Assembly: GCA_033064195.1 (NCBI GenBank)
Contig: JARBJD010000097.1
Span: 1-64,000 of the forward strand
Reading direction: 5' to 3'
Length of the DNA: 64,000 nt
DNA from: Blattamonas nauphoetae
Lineage: Eukaryota; Preaxostyla; Oxymonadida
Both the position numbers and the translations under genes were made by a program. This document shows positions 41,711 through 53,287 of this stretch, piece by piece; the first letter of the stretch is position 1, and each line of letters opens with the position of its first letter. The notes under the pieces were generated by a model. That model worked only from the letters and a program-made list of their open reading frames with translations, made no database searches and was not told the origin of the DNA.

Positions 41711-43990
41711 TTAGTCCATCACCACTTTCGAACTCCCTCCAACCATCGACGCCTCTCCAAGTACTTCTGATGACAAAATCTCAACTGAAGAACTTGCGTC
41801 ATACATCTGAATGCCGAATCGGAAGGGAACAGGAATGTTGGAGAAGAAGGCTGGCTGTGTCTCTCCATCTTGCGACAGCTTCAATGTTCGCTTTCCTCCT
41901 CGTCCATCTGCCTCCAACACCACTCGCTGTCCAACTGCCACTACCTTACATGGTGATCCTTTGTGAGCTTCCTTGTAATTTTGACGTGCATATAGACATG
42001 TTGGATGTAGGTCCCAACCAGCTGCTCTTTCGAGACGAGAGAAGTAATATCCTGTGAGCTGTGTGGCCTGTTCAACCATGTCGGTGGCAATCAGGCCAAC
42101 ATGAAAATAGGAATGGCCGGTGTTTCTGATGACAAATGTGATTCGAACAACGACTGGTCCGAAAGAGAGCGAGAAGAGGGACGACCAATCACTGACGCTT
42201 TTGGTGAACACATTTCCAGAAAGAGTGAACTTGTCTCGCGCGAACACTTCGATTGCTGCCGCTCCTTCCTTCATATTCCTTCGTCGCTCTTCTTTTCTCT
42301 TCCTTTCTTCTTCTCTCTTCTTCTCTTCTCGTCTCTGTCGTCCTTCCGAAATCAGCTCCTCGTTCATCCTCTTCATCTCGTCCATCTCTCTCATCTTCCT
42401 CGCAAACTCTCTCTGTCTCTCCTCTTCTGCATTCCTTGCTGTTTCTTTCTCCTTCTCTCTGTCTGCTTCAATATGTTTCATTTTCTCGTCCAGATCCCTT
42501 CGAACAGCTGCCAAGTCAATCCCAATCGCTCCGATCTCTTTCTTCGACGACGATTGGATGGATGATGAGAAAAAATGTCGAAACACGATTCCTCCAAGTT
42601 CCTTCTGCAATTGTTGCGTCTTTACGTCTCGTTTGTTTTGTCCTTCCTTGTTCAATACTTGGCCAAGAGTCACAACTGCCTTCTCAATCCGAGCAAGCGC
42701 GAATCCACAGCGACGAGTCAGCGAGAACAGATCCGATTCGTTCGATCTCGCTTTGTCAGTTGACTTCGATTTCTCTCTTTCAATCACTTCACTCAATCCA
42801 CAACACAATCCATCCAAAACAGCAAGTGTCGCCACAACATCCACTGATCCACTTTCATTTTCATCTTCGCTTTCAATTCGAGTGCAAAGTCTCTCAACAA
42901 TTCCCGAACTCAACACTCCCTCCACTTCCACACACGAAAGACTTCCTCCACACAGAAGACTCCAAACACAAATCAAAGCGAAATCAAAGAGATCAGTTGG
43001 AGAGAGAAAGAGAGAAGAGAGGCAAAAATGATGAAGAAGAGAGAAGAGATCAGACCCCAGTGAATGTGTGGCTGGTGTCGACAACGAACTGTCCGAATGC
43101 TGATCAGCCAAATAACAACAACGAGAACAGGAGAATGAATGATGATGAAGGAGAGAAAAAGGGAGAAAGAGAAGAAATGAAGAAAAAGAGGAACAAACGG
43201 ACGAGAGCACAAGCAGAGAAGGAATCAAGTCACTCCGAAGTCGAGGTCGTCCTTCCGACACCGATGTCACCATCACTCCAATCACACTCGACAGTACTCC
43301 CTGAACACACACAATCCATCACAAAATCAATCAAAAAGAGAATGAAAAAGAGAATCAGAAATATCATCATATGGAGAGAAGAAGAGAGACACACAGAAAG
43401 CGTGCTTGCACAGTCCGAAGACAGTCGTTCCGAAAATCTCTCCAACAATCCACTCCGAATCCCAATCGAACTTCGTTCTTTCATTTTTGTTGGTTCTGAG
43501 ATATCACATTGAATAACGAAATCATCACGTAAAAAGTTGAGAATTTGGCAAAAGAAAATCCATCAAATAAATGGAAAATGCAAACACACCTGATGAAATC
43601 GTTGTGAACACAGAAAATGCGATTTTGTGTTGGACAGTTTCGTCGCCATTCTTGAACTCACTTCCATATCTCCTGAATTCTTCCATCTGCGACATAACAC
43701 CACACATAAGAAGGAGAAAGAGAGAAGAGAATGAAATTGCATGAAAGGGAATGAAAAGAGAAGGAGATTCAGAATCGAAAAGAGCGGTGATAAAACCAGC
43801 TATAGATTCAGCCTACACAAACCAGTCCTTCCAATGTGTGGTCAGAAGTTGATGTGGTGGTGAGAGAGGATTGTGTCGGATTGGCGAACATTCCTTCAAA
43901 TGATGAACACACATTGTGGTTCGATCTCACTAGTCAGTTCGGAAGTCGTTACCCACCTTGAAATTGTTTCCGTGGATTTGCATCAATCAT
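41711..43990 (-). CDS. Coiled-coil/SPRY-like family protein, copy 2
   Basis: By analogy with copy 3, seven exons starting with 'MIDANPRKQFQ' at 43990, then 'MFANPTQSSLTTTSTSDHTL', 'MEEFRRYGSEFKNGDETVQ', 'MKERSSIGIRSGLLERFSER', 'VMVTSVSEGRPRLRSDLIPS', 'STPATHSLG' and a long last exon 41711-42959; about 558 residues. The last exon contains 'LLCGGSLSCVEVEGVLSSGI', a helical region ('RCGFALARIEKAVVTLGQVL'), a charged coiled coil and the SPRY-like end ('YFHVGLIATDMVEQ', 'VGQRVVLEADGRGGKRTLKL', 'FFSNIPVPFRFGIQMYDASS'). No frameshift seen. The coiled coil is shorter than in copies 1 and 3. The family has no function known to me; SPRY-like ends usually bind proteins. Confidence 0.7.
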
Positions 43991-44699
43991 GAACATGTCC
44001 GCTCAATCGTTTTTCAAGTTTACTCTCGACTGGCTCTCTGTTCATCCAATCATCCTCCTGCATCCTACTGTCTCACCCATTCCACATTCTTATCTGTTTT
44101 CTGTTTACAGAGATCAAGTCATTCATGGGGACAATGTCAAAACTGTGTCACTCTCACTCCTCAACCTCTCGCATGCCATTGCTTTCATCCACAGCATTTG
44201 AACTGCTTTGTGTGAGTATTTCAGGATTTTCTTCTTTTTTTCTTTTCATTGACCAATCAATATCCACCACAGTTCGAGCCATCAACGACATTCAAAACCC
44301 ATCCTTCTGTCTTCTGCAAGTCATGTTCAGACAATTTATTTGCTTTATTGTTCATCGTTGATGACGTAGTCAATTTATGATCCAGTCTAGGCTGTCTGAT
44401 CTCATAGTCATCATTTCTTGTTCTTTCGACGAAACACCGTTGGTTTCGACATCTTCATCACGTCACAATCGACCATTTGAATTTCAAATTTGATGCCACT
44501 TCGAATGTCGTAATGCAACACTCACATTGACATTCAGCTCCTATTCTCGAATTTCTCTGATCGAAATGAAAAGACTCCAATTCGCCACTCTCAGACGAGA
44601 ACCTGCCCAACACAAAGAAATATCCACAATCCCGACTGATCGAAGTGCTTTATTGTTTTGATCAGATTTCATTGACCTTCACAGACCGGCAAGGACGCT
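43991..44699 (+). repeat. Duplicated block, counterpart of 51311-52010
   Basis: From about 43690 to 44905 the sequence parallels 49200-52205, apart from the insertions at 49558-51310. Plus-strand frames such as 'DQVIHGDNVKTVSLSLLNLS' occur in both copies ('IHGDNVKSVPLSLLNLSHAT'-type in the second). The protein is not recognised; it may be the 5' end of the beta-helix/pseudokinase gene that follows. Confidence 0.5.
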
Positions 44700-46792
44700 C
44701 TGGACATCACCTCCCATTCTCACGGTGACCATGTCCATGATCTTTCTCTTTTGTTGCTGCCCACAATTCCAGAAGTCTTTGCTCTCTATTCAGCCTTACA
44801 TGCCCTGTTCGAGATTTCTGGAAGACGTGAAGAACGCCATCAACTGATGAAGACACCCTCCTCAACCATCCCCTGTCCAACGAATCGAATCGCACAACCA
44901 GAGGACAGCCTTTCGTTTCTGATTCCACTCTATCCTTTCTTGTGGTCTTTGCGAGCCTTGAAATCTCGAGATCTCCTGCCCTCCTCCCTCTGCCTCCCGC
45001 CAGCCTCTCTCTCCCCTCGCTGCTCTCCTCCGACTCTCTCCAAACGATGAGCTGAGATTGGATCAGCGAATCCTTCTTCCTCGAGGTGGCTTACCCACGC
45101 TGAATTTGGAGGTGAACTCGCTGACTGTGTCGCTGAGGGGCAACTCCACATCACTCCATCCGACGCAGCAGGCACGATTGAACGAAGTGGATGGAAAAAG
45201 TGTGGTGAAAGAGGAGACTCTCTTGAGACTGACGAACAGCACAGTCGATCTCGTTGAGTTGTCGCTGGTTGTGGTGGAATGGGATGGGTCAGTTGCGTCG
45301 CTCTCGTCGTCGACTGCGAACATCGAAAGCTGCGAAATCGAATCAAATCTCAATCACTGCGCGTTTCTTCTGGTTGATTCGGACTTCGGCGGAAGTGTGA
45401 TTGTCTTCCGTTCTTGCTGCCACTCGTCGACATCGAACCATCTTCGCCCGCTCGTTGGCTCCTCTCGATCATGTCGGATGGAAAGCTCGAATGCGAAAAG
45501 TGATAAACAGTCGAATTGCGTTGATGGTCGATGGAGCCACACGATTGTTGGAGTTGGGATGGACTTGGAGTCGTGTGAGCTGATTGGAGGAACTGGCCCG
45601 CTGTTCTCGATGGAATGACATTCCACAATCGTCGTGGTCGCCCAGACGAGAATGAGGGACTTGCCACATCGCCTCGCTGTTCCCCTCATCAGACGACACC
45701 ATCGATGGAGAAGATTGTTGGGTGTGAGGTGACAGAGAGCACGAACCATCTGTCGCGATCTTGTGTTCAGACTGAACAGTCAGGAGGAAGCTTGCTCTGC
45801 TCGAACACGACGTTCTCGTTGTGCCTGACCACCCTCCGTCACTTCTCAACCCCAACCACCCTTGCAACAAGCTCTGCCCTCCAAAACTTCACTCGCTACA
45901 CGTTCATCGATTGTTCGTCGTTTCGATTCTGATGCGAAACGAGAAGAGCGCTGAACGAGACGAGGTTGGGAAAGAGTTTTGGTTTAGTATGAGGGGCGAG
46001 TTTCTCTCCCGATCGCTCTGTCTGAATGCAACACTGTGGACTGAACAGAGCCATCACTTGTGGTGAGATTGACAGTTGCCGAGTTGAACACCCTCGAATT
46101 AAAAATGGAGCGGCGTGCTCGGCTGGTGTTTTTGAGGAGGATTTCGAACTCCGAACTCAATTTGGGTGAAGATGAGCTCAGTAGTCGGAAACGAGACGCT
46201 GTTCAACCGTCTGCACAAGGTCGGAGGAGAGAGGGGAAGGATGAGGAAAGAGGCGAAGGAGAAGATTGCGGGAGAACTTGGACCAGCTCGGCGCTCTGAT
46301 TCGGATCTCGGCTCACACGATCCTGCTGGACAGGGACAACACGGTGATGGTTGAGACACGGGAGGGAGTCGGAGTCGGGGAAGGGACAGAGAGGAAGCAG
46401 AACGAGAAAGAGTTGTGTATGTTTCGCTTTGAGCAGCTGTGCGATGGACACGAGGGAAAGCGATGGCAAGCACCCGAGCTGAGGGAGAATGGTGCGATTG
46501 ATGTGGAAAAGGCAGTGGTGTTCAGCCTGGGCCTGGTGTTTTGGGAGATGGAGACGGAGAGAGTTCGGTTCAGCGAGGTGGACAGCACAAACGCGTTGCG
46601 GCTGCTGGGACTGGGATTGGGGCCTGGACTGAGCGTGGAGTGAAGGACTGTATGGGGCAGGTTGTGGAGAAGTGTCTGTGTCTGAAAGTGGAGTCGCGGA
46701 TTGGGCTGAACGAGTTGGTGGACGCGCTGGACTCGACAACGCTTTTCTCGGACACAGCCTCTGTGATGGGCAAGGACGCACTTGCGATGTGA
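44700..46792 (+). pseudogene. Beta-helix/pseudokinase family gene, decayed
   Basis: Pieces in successive frames match a Blattamonas family I recall: N-terminal 'LLLLPTIPEVFALYSALHAL' and 'IAQPEDSLSFLIPLYPFL' (44700-45050); a beta-helix-like part 'TLLRLTNSTVDLVELSLVVV' and 'ESCELIGGTGPLFS' (45058-45618); 'KIVGCEVTESTNHLSRSCVQ' and 'GGSLLCSNTTFSLCLTT' (45615-45932); then a kinase-like C-lobe 'GKRWQAPELRENGAIDVEKA', 'VVFSLGLVFWEMETE' and 'VVEKCLCLKVESRIGLNEL' (46266-46792). Frame changes near 45050, 45618 and 46620, a stop after 'RPTLSKR'-type sequence, and the absence of most of the middle show that the gene is dead. The kinase-like part lacks visible catalytic motifs. Confidence 0.6.
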
Positions 46793-47167
46793 TTGGAGGT
46801 GTCTTGATTCGTTTCGTCGTTCTTTTTTCACATTTTGAGATTGCACGTTTGTTGTCTCGTTGCGTTTCTGTTTCGTGTCAGTTGTCACTCCGTCATGAAT
46901 CCTCGTTTTCTTCTCGTCACTTGTCGTTCTGTCGCTGTCGAGTGAGATTCCAATGCACATCCTTCATTTCATCTGTTTTCGAGGATTCAAGCTCTTTCTC
47001 TCTCGGATGCAGGTTGATTGTTCGATTTTCGATGAATCTTCTTATCTGGACGAATTCATTGGATTCAGCGACAAGACGCTTTCTTTTCTCTGGGTGTTGT
47101 TTTGGGAAAGAGGGAGAGAATAAAGAAGAGTGAAGTGAAGGCGAGTGTGAAGAGAGAAGAGCTTCGA
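46793..47167. other. Intergenic
   Basis: 3' flanks of the decayed gene and of coiled-coil copy 3; no feature. Confidence 0.4.
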
Positions 47168-49499
47168 TTAGTCCATCACCACTTCCAAACTCCCTCCAAC
47201 CATCGACGCCTCCCCAAGCACTTCAGTTGACACGATCTCAACTGAAGAACCTGTGTCATACATTTGAATGGCGAATCGGAAGGGAACAGGAATGTTGGAG
47301 AAGAAGACTGGCTGTGTCTCTCCATCTTGTGACAGCTTTAATGTTCGCTTTCCTTCTCGTCCATCTGCTTCCATCACCACTCGCTGTCCAGTTGCTCCTG
47401 CTTTGCATGCTGGTTTTACGTGAGTAAACTTTTGGTTTTGATTGGCAGATAGATGATACGGATAGAGAGCCCAACTTGCTGCACTTTTGAGATTCGAGAA
47501 CCAACCCAAATCTGGTGTGGCCTGTTCAATCATGTCGGATGCAATCAGGCCAACAGAAAAAGAATGCTGAGTCCAGTTCCTGATCAGAAATGTGATTCGA
47601 ACAACAACTGGTCCGAAAAAGAGTGAGAAGAGAGACGACCAATCACTGACGCTTTTGGTGAACACATTTCCAGAAAGAGTGAACTTGTCTCGCGCGAACA
47701 CTTCGATTGCAGCTGCTCCTTCCTGATTCATCCTTCGTCGCTCTTTTTCATCTTCTTTTCTCTTCCTTTCTTCCTCTCTCTTCCTTTCTTCTTCTCTCTT
47801 CTTCTCATCCTCCCTCTGTCGTCCTTCTTCAATCAGCTCCTCGTTCATCCTCTTCATCTCTTCCATCTCTCTTTTCTCCTTCTCCCTTTCTGATTCCATC
47901 TCTCTCATCTTCCTCGAGAACTCTCTCTGTCTCTCTTCTTCTGCTTTCCTTGCAGTTTCTTTCTCCTTCTCTCTTTCTGCTTCCATCTCCCTTCGAACAG
48001 CTGCCAAGTCAATTCCAATCGATCCAATCTCTTTCTCACATGACTGGATCGACGATCGGAAATGACGAACAATCATTCCTCCAATCTGATTTTGGATCGT
48101 TCGTGTCTTCGAGTCGCAATCCATCTTTCCTCCAACTCTCTTCTCCAGCATCAGAACTGCCTTCTCAATTCGAGCAAGTGCGAATCCACAACGACGGGTT
48201 CGCGAGAACGGATCTTCGCTCCATTCTTCATTCTTCTTGTTTGTTGCTTTCGAATGCTGTTCGTTCTCAATGTGAGATCTAAGGCCACTGCACAATTGAT
48301 CCAAAATAACAAGTATCGCCAGTACATCAACTGATCCACTTTCACTTGCCCTTTCATCTTCACTTCCACTTCCACTTTCAATTCGAGTGCAAAGTCTCTC
48401 AACAATTCCCGAACTCAACACTCCCTCCACTTCCACACACGAAAGACTTCCTCCACACAGAAGACTCCAAACACAAATCAAAACACAATAGTTGCAGAGA
48501 GAAGAGAGAGAAGAGAGAAAAGATGAAGAAGAGAGAAGAGATCAGACCCAAGTGAGTGAGTGGCTGGTGTCGACAACGAACTGTCCGAATGCTGATCAAC
48601 CAAACAATAACAACGACATCAACAAGGAGAACAATAATGAGAATGGGAGAACATGCAGAGAAGAAGAAAGGAGAGAGTGAAGAAATGAAGAAAGAGAGGA
48701 ACAAACGGAGGAGAGCACAAGCAGAGAAGGAATCAAGTCACTCCGAAGTCGAGGTCGTCCTTCCGACACCGATGTCACCATCACTCCAATCACACTCGAC
48801 AGTACTCCCTGAACACACACAATCCATCACAAAATCAATCAAAAAGAGAATGAAAAAGAGAATCAGAAATATCATCATATGGAGAGAAGAAGAGAGACAC
48901 ACAGAAAGCGTGCTTGCACAGTCCGAAGACAGTCGTTCCGAAAATCTCTCCAACAATCCACTCCGAATCCCAATCGAACTTCGTTCTTTCATTTTTGTTG
49001 GTTCTGAAACATCACAATGAAGGAAGAAATCATCAGATAAAAGTTGACAATTTGGGAAAAGACAATCAATCAAATAAATGGAAAAATCAAACACACCTGA
49101 TGAAATCGTTGTAAACACAGAAAACGCGATCTTGTGTTGGACAGTTTCATCGCCATTCTTAAACTCACTTCCATATCTCCTGAATTCTTCCATCTGTGAC
49201 ATAACACCACACATAATGAGGCGTTAGAGAGAAGAGAATGAAATTGCATGAAAGGGAAGAAAAAGTGTGAATGAATCATGATTTTTGAAGTTCACGAAAA
49301 TGAAGAAGGCCAGACACAATAAACACAAACCAGTCCTTCCAAAGAGTGGTCAGAGGCTGATGCGGTGGTGAGTGAGGATTGTGTCGGATTGGTGAACATT
49401 CCTTGAACTGATGAAAAAATTGATGTGGCTCGATCTCATCGTTCAGTTCGGAAGTCGTTACCCACTTTGAAATTGTTTCCATGGATTTGCATCAATCAT
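47168..49499 (-). CDS. Coiled-coil/SPRY-like family protein, copy 3, seven exons
   Basis: Exons: 49466-49499, 49331-49401, 49097-49193, 48920-49003, 48707-48804, 48548-48591 and 47168-48464; the sum is 1725 bases, so 574 residues in one frame. The start is 'MIDANPWKQFQ'; exon 2 adds 'MFTNPTQSSLTTASASDHSL'. Introns are 64-137 bases with GT-AG ends. The last exon gives 'LLCGGSLSCVEVEGVLSSGI', an amphipathic region, a coiled coil of about 110 residues rich in Glu, Lys and Arg, 'EGAAAIEVFARDKFTLSGNV' and the SPRY-like end ('SFSVGLIASDMIEQ', 'GQRVVMEADGREGKRTLKL', 'FFSNIPVPFRFAIQMYDTGS'). Probably a cytosolic binding protein; partner unknown. It is the best template for reading the other copies. 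Confidence 0.75.
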
Positions 49500-49557
49500 G
49501 AACAGGTCCACTCACTCCTTTTTCACGTCTTCTCTCAACATTCACCATTAGTTTGTG

Positions 49558-51310
49558 CAGTCACGGACAAAAGTAAGTGGGCGATTCTAAATGAAAGGTC
49601 GCCTCCGTTTTATCTCCATCCCCACTCTATATATCGTAAAGAAAACAGCAGAGTTCACATAAACATCCTCTCTCTCCCCGTTTAAGGTTTGAATTACCAG
49701 ATTTTCCCATTTTCACTCACTTTTTTCCAGATTCCAAGTTCAGGTGACTCCTTCTTCATCACACGGTATTCATTTGTCAGATTCGTGATTGAACCGACCT
49801 AATACCGTGCATTACATGTGATTCTCCTGGTTTGTGTCATATATTTCGTTCACACTGACAGACACTCAGCACTTTTTTGAGGCGAGACAGATTGTTTCTC
49901 ACAGCCAGAAGACAATCTGTACACTTGCACTGTGTGATATTTTCTCCAGTTTTCACTCGCGATCGGAACTTTTTTCACAAATTTCTCGTCTTATAGATCA
50001 CAAACGGGCACTGACTCTTTGTTCGCCCTACTCTTCCTCTAATTCCCATCAAATACCGTTTTGAATCAAGAGATACCTCAAAGCACCTCTGTTAGACATG
50101 TTCCGCCAATCTTGAAGACTAAATTCATCATGATTGTTGATTTTGCCATTCAGAACTTTTCGTGTCTTTTTCTACAATAGATGTCTTTGTGTTGGTTCTC
50201 TCACACAGAATGAGCGTTTTATGTAGTTTTCCATCGTTTCTCTGTTTTCGAACAGATTCTGTGACAAAAAGTGTGCACTATTGTCTTCAACAAAAAAGGA
50301 CGATATCGAACGCGATCGAACTTAAAATTCAATAATTTCCCTATTTCTTGTCTACTGAAATAAAGAACGGTAATTGGGCAAAAAATGAATTTTTGGGACG
50401 CACATTAGTGTTTTGCGACCTTTCAAAGAGAATCGCCCAAGTGGCCACCCCTTCCTGCATTTATGAACAGATGATTTTTCACACTTTTTTCGTAAACACT
50501 TCACATTCATGAAAGACGGTAATTTTTCAAATATAAAACAAGAATAGTGTGGTGAAGTGGAAATCAAGAGATTTGACTGATGTGCCCTGGGAGGCACTTT
50601 TGATTGCGGATGTCACAATATGTCTCCTCTTCCAAGAAGAGGAGATGTGACCTGTATAGTCTGTTCCTCCACTGAGAGCTCTCAACTTCCACTCCTCTCA
50701 GAGATACTGGAGGATCCGCGACGAAAAAGTGTGTTTTCTCTCTTCTTCATCCCTCTTCAGCCAGCTTTGTAAAGACATCAAACTCTCTCTCTGACGATGT
50801 TATTAAGTATTCTCACTTTCTCTCAATTGTAATGACCTGCTGTAGAGAACATGAGATTCGCACATTTTCTCCCACATTTTTTCACACCAAAACTGTCAGC
50901 TTTCAATCGAACAAGGACAGAATAAGCATTCTGACGACAAGTTAAAGAGGTTGGAAGAGTTGCACGGATGTCAGAAGAGGGATGAAGAAGAGAGAAAACA
51001 CACTTTTTCGTCGCGGATCCTCCAGTATCTCTGCGAGGAGTGGAAGTTGAGAGCTCTCAGTGGAGGAACAGACTATACAGGTCACATCTCCTCTTCTTGG
51101 AAGAGGAGACATATTGTGACATCCGCAATCAAAAGTGCCTCCCAGGGCACATCAGTCAAATCTCTTGATTTCCACTTCACCACACTATTCTTGTTTTATA
51201 TTTGAAAAATTACCGTCTTTCATGAATGTGAAGTGTTTACGAAAAAAGTGTGAAAAATCATCTGTTCATAAATGCAGGAAGGGGTGGCCACTTACTTTTG
51301 TCCGTGACTG
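49558..51310. mobile_element. Foldback element with about 340-bp inverted arms
   Basis: The left arm begins CAGTCACGGACAAAAG and the right arm ends with its reverse complement at 51310. The arms continue through AAGTGGCCACCCC and match over about 340 bases, leaving a middle of roughly 200 bases. The left arm is split by an 860-bp MITE (49579-50438) plus its 4-bp duplication; without it the element is about 889 bp. Flanks give a possible 3-bp duplication GTG. No coding capacity. The tip faintly resembles Tc1-type TIRs (CAGT...CAAAAGT), but there is no TA target. It is absent from the duplicated block at 43.7-44.9 kb. Confidence 0.75.
49579..50438 (+). mobile_element. 860-bp MITE, copy 2
   Basis: Termini GGGCGATTCT and AGAATCGCCC, target duplication AAGT on both sides. 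Nearly identical to copy 1 at 28466-29325 in inverted orientation. The other arm of the foldback shows the empty site (one AAGT), which proves the exact insertion boundaries. Confidence 0.9.
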
Positions 51311-52205
51311 GTGAGTGATGCTCCCTTTGGCCCTCTGTTCGTCCACTCAGCTTTCGCCACCCTCCTGTCTCACCCATTCCACATCTTTGTCTTTTTTTCG
51401 TTGATTGTTATCAGACCATTCATGGGGACAACGTCAAATCTGTGCCACTCTCACTCCTCAACCTCTCGCATGCCACTGGATTTATCCACGCTGTATTCAC
51501 TAATCAGTGTGAACATCTCTGGCAGTTCTTCTTCGTCCTTGTTTTCGTTGACCGATCGTTGTCCACCACAGTTCGAGCCATCAACGACATTCAAAACCCA
51601 CCCTTCTGTCCTCTGCAAGTCATGTTCAGACATTTTTTATAGCTTCATCGTTCATATTTCTTATTGTAGTCAATATTTCATCCAGTCCAGGCTGGTTGAT
51701 CTAATCGTCATCATTTCTTGTTCTTTCGACGAAACACCGTTGGTTTCGACATCTTCATCACGTCACATCTCGGCCGAACATTTGAGTTTCACATTTGATG
51801 CCACTTCACATGTCGAAATGCAACACTTGCACTGACATTCAGCTCCTGTTCTCGGATTTCTCTGATCGAAATGAAAAGACTCCAATTCACAACTGTCAGA
51901 CGAGAACCTGCCCAACACAAAGAACTATCCGCAATTCCGACTGATCGAAGTGCTTTATTGTTTTGATCAGATTTCATTGACCTTCACAGACCGGCAAGGA
52001 CGCTCTGGACATCACCTCCCATTCTCACGGTGACCGTGTCCATGATCTTTCTCTTTTGTTGCTGCCCACAATTCCAGAAGTCTTTGCTCTCTATTCAGCG
52101 TGAACTACACTTTCCGAGATTTCTGGAAGACGAGAAGGACGCCATCAACGAAAACGGACACCCTCCTCAATCATCCCCTGCCCAACCAATCGAACCGCCC
52201 AACCA
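51311..52205 (+). pseudogene. Duplicated beta-helix/pseudokinase 5' fragment
   Basis: Counterpart of 43991-44905: the same segments ('LSLLNLSHATGF', 'TTVRAINDIQNPP', a stretch giving 'TGKDALDITSHSHGDRVHDL') and then 'LLLLPTIPEVFALYSA', which is followed at once by a stop and frame change. The rest of the gene seen at 45-46.8 kb is absent. A fragment left by segmental duplication. Confidence 0.5.
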
Positions 52206-52271
52206 GAAGATATCATCTCATTGAAAACTTGCTATCACTCTTCTTTCACAGTTCCAATTCACTCAATTTCA

Positions 52272-52679
52272 TCAAAAAACGTTGAAGATTCCAAAGATGA
52301 TGAATTCAACACCCTCCCATTTGAGACTATCGACTTCGAGAGTGGTCTTCAGCTTGACATCGTCGCCAGCTGGGTCTTTATTCATCTTGGCCACGTCGTA
52401 GATACACTTGATGACAACCTGTCCTTTGGTGTGGGTCCAATTGATTCCTTCAGCCTTGTTCAGGATGAACTCTTCGTTCGATGAGGTCTTCGTCAACAGC
52501 TCCATCACCCTTCTCTCCTTTCTTGGAGAGCTTCGGCTCAATGTCGAGAATCTAGTGGCTGTGAGAGTGATTTCTTCACCGTAGAGGAGGGCATCGCTTC
52601 CGTCAGTGGCAGCGACAGTGAATTCAACGTCTTTTGAAACATCTTCGCCGCCAAATGAGAACACCTTGGTCACGTACAA
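52272..52679 (-). CDS. Unrecognised beta-rich protein fragment
   Basis: A 135-residue frame with regular beta-strand pattern: 'EFTVAATDGSDALLYGEEIT', 'TKGQVVIKCIYDVAKMNKDP' and 'LKTTLEVDSLKWEGVEFIIF'. It opens 'MYVTKVFSFGGEDVSKD'. It might be an Ig-like extracellular domain, like the frame at 55.3-55.6 kb, but no signal peptide is present here, so it is probably a partial copy. I do not recognise the family. Confidence 0.4.
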   Translation of the reverse strand: MYVTKVFSFGGEDVSKDVEFTVAATDGSDALLYGEEITLTATRFSTLSRSSPRKERRVMELLTKTSSNEEFILNKAEGINWTHTKGQVVIKCIYDVAKMNKDPAGDDVKLKTTLEVDSLKWEGVEFIIFGIFNVF

Positions 52680-53287
52680 ATGCCATACACATCTGATTGA
52701 GCCGGAAGTTCAATTCAATTGTAAGTAGAGGCAAGCCCTGAGAGAAACAGGGCAGTTTCAAAGTGACTCTGAAAGCTGTGGAACGAGAATGCGGATGGAG
52801 AACCAATGGAGTCTTTCAATGGCTCCATCCTAACACACAACACTGAATGGAACTCGGATATCAAGAAATCAGGATTGAGGGATCAATCGGAAGAAAGATA
52901 GGGAAGACGGAGCTTTCGATCGCATTCGAACATGACTTGATTGTGCGATTCAGATGAAAAGTCAAACAAATGGATGTGAAATCCACTCCAACCACTTTGT
53001 ATTCATTTTTGGATTCCAGTTCCGTCTAACTTTGAACAAGTCCAGCTGAGAACTCCCCTCTGCATGTTGTTCTGTTCACAATCACGAGTCCAGAGAGAGA
53101 ATCTCAAGTCACACCGTCTTTTAAGACACAACTCTTTCCCATCCATCCTTCCAACGCTCGTCCGGAGAACGTCACGATCGCCCGAGTTCGGTCTCCACTC
53201 TGCACAATTCCAGACACTCCCTCAATCCTCCCTTTCTCAAAATGCTTCGAGAACCACACATAGAACAGATTTGAGCGAAGTTGAACT
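52680..53287. other. No gene recognised
   Basis: A 76-residue plus-strand frame (53064-53294) and a minus-strand frame in the same stretch run up to the third MITE. The minus frame 'DRTRAIVTFSGRALEGWMGK' has some beta-like pattern but no assignment. Confidence 0.3.

Noticed and set aside
42253-43512. 419-residue plus-strand frame opposite coiled-coil copy 2
   Set aside because: Same antisense effect; the minus-strand exons are supported by four copies.
46203-46960. Minus-strand frames over the kinase-like segment
   Set aside because: Pro/Ser-rich shadows of the plus-strand kinase-like pieces.
49558-51310. Foldback assigned to Tc1/mariner because of CAGT...CAAAAGT tips
   Set aside because: No TA target duplication and no transposase; the resemblance is too weak.
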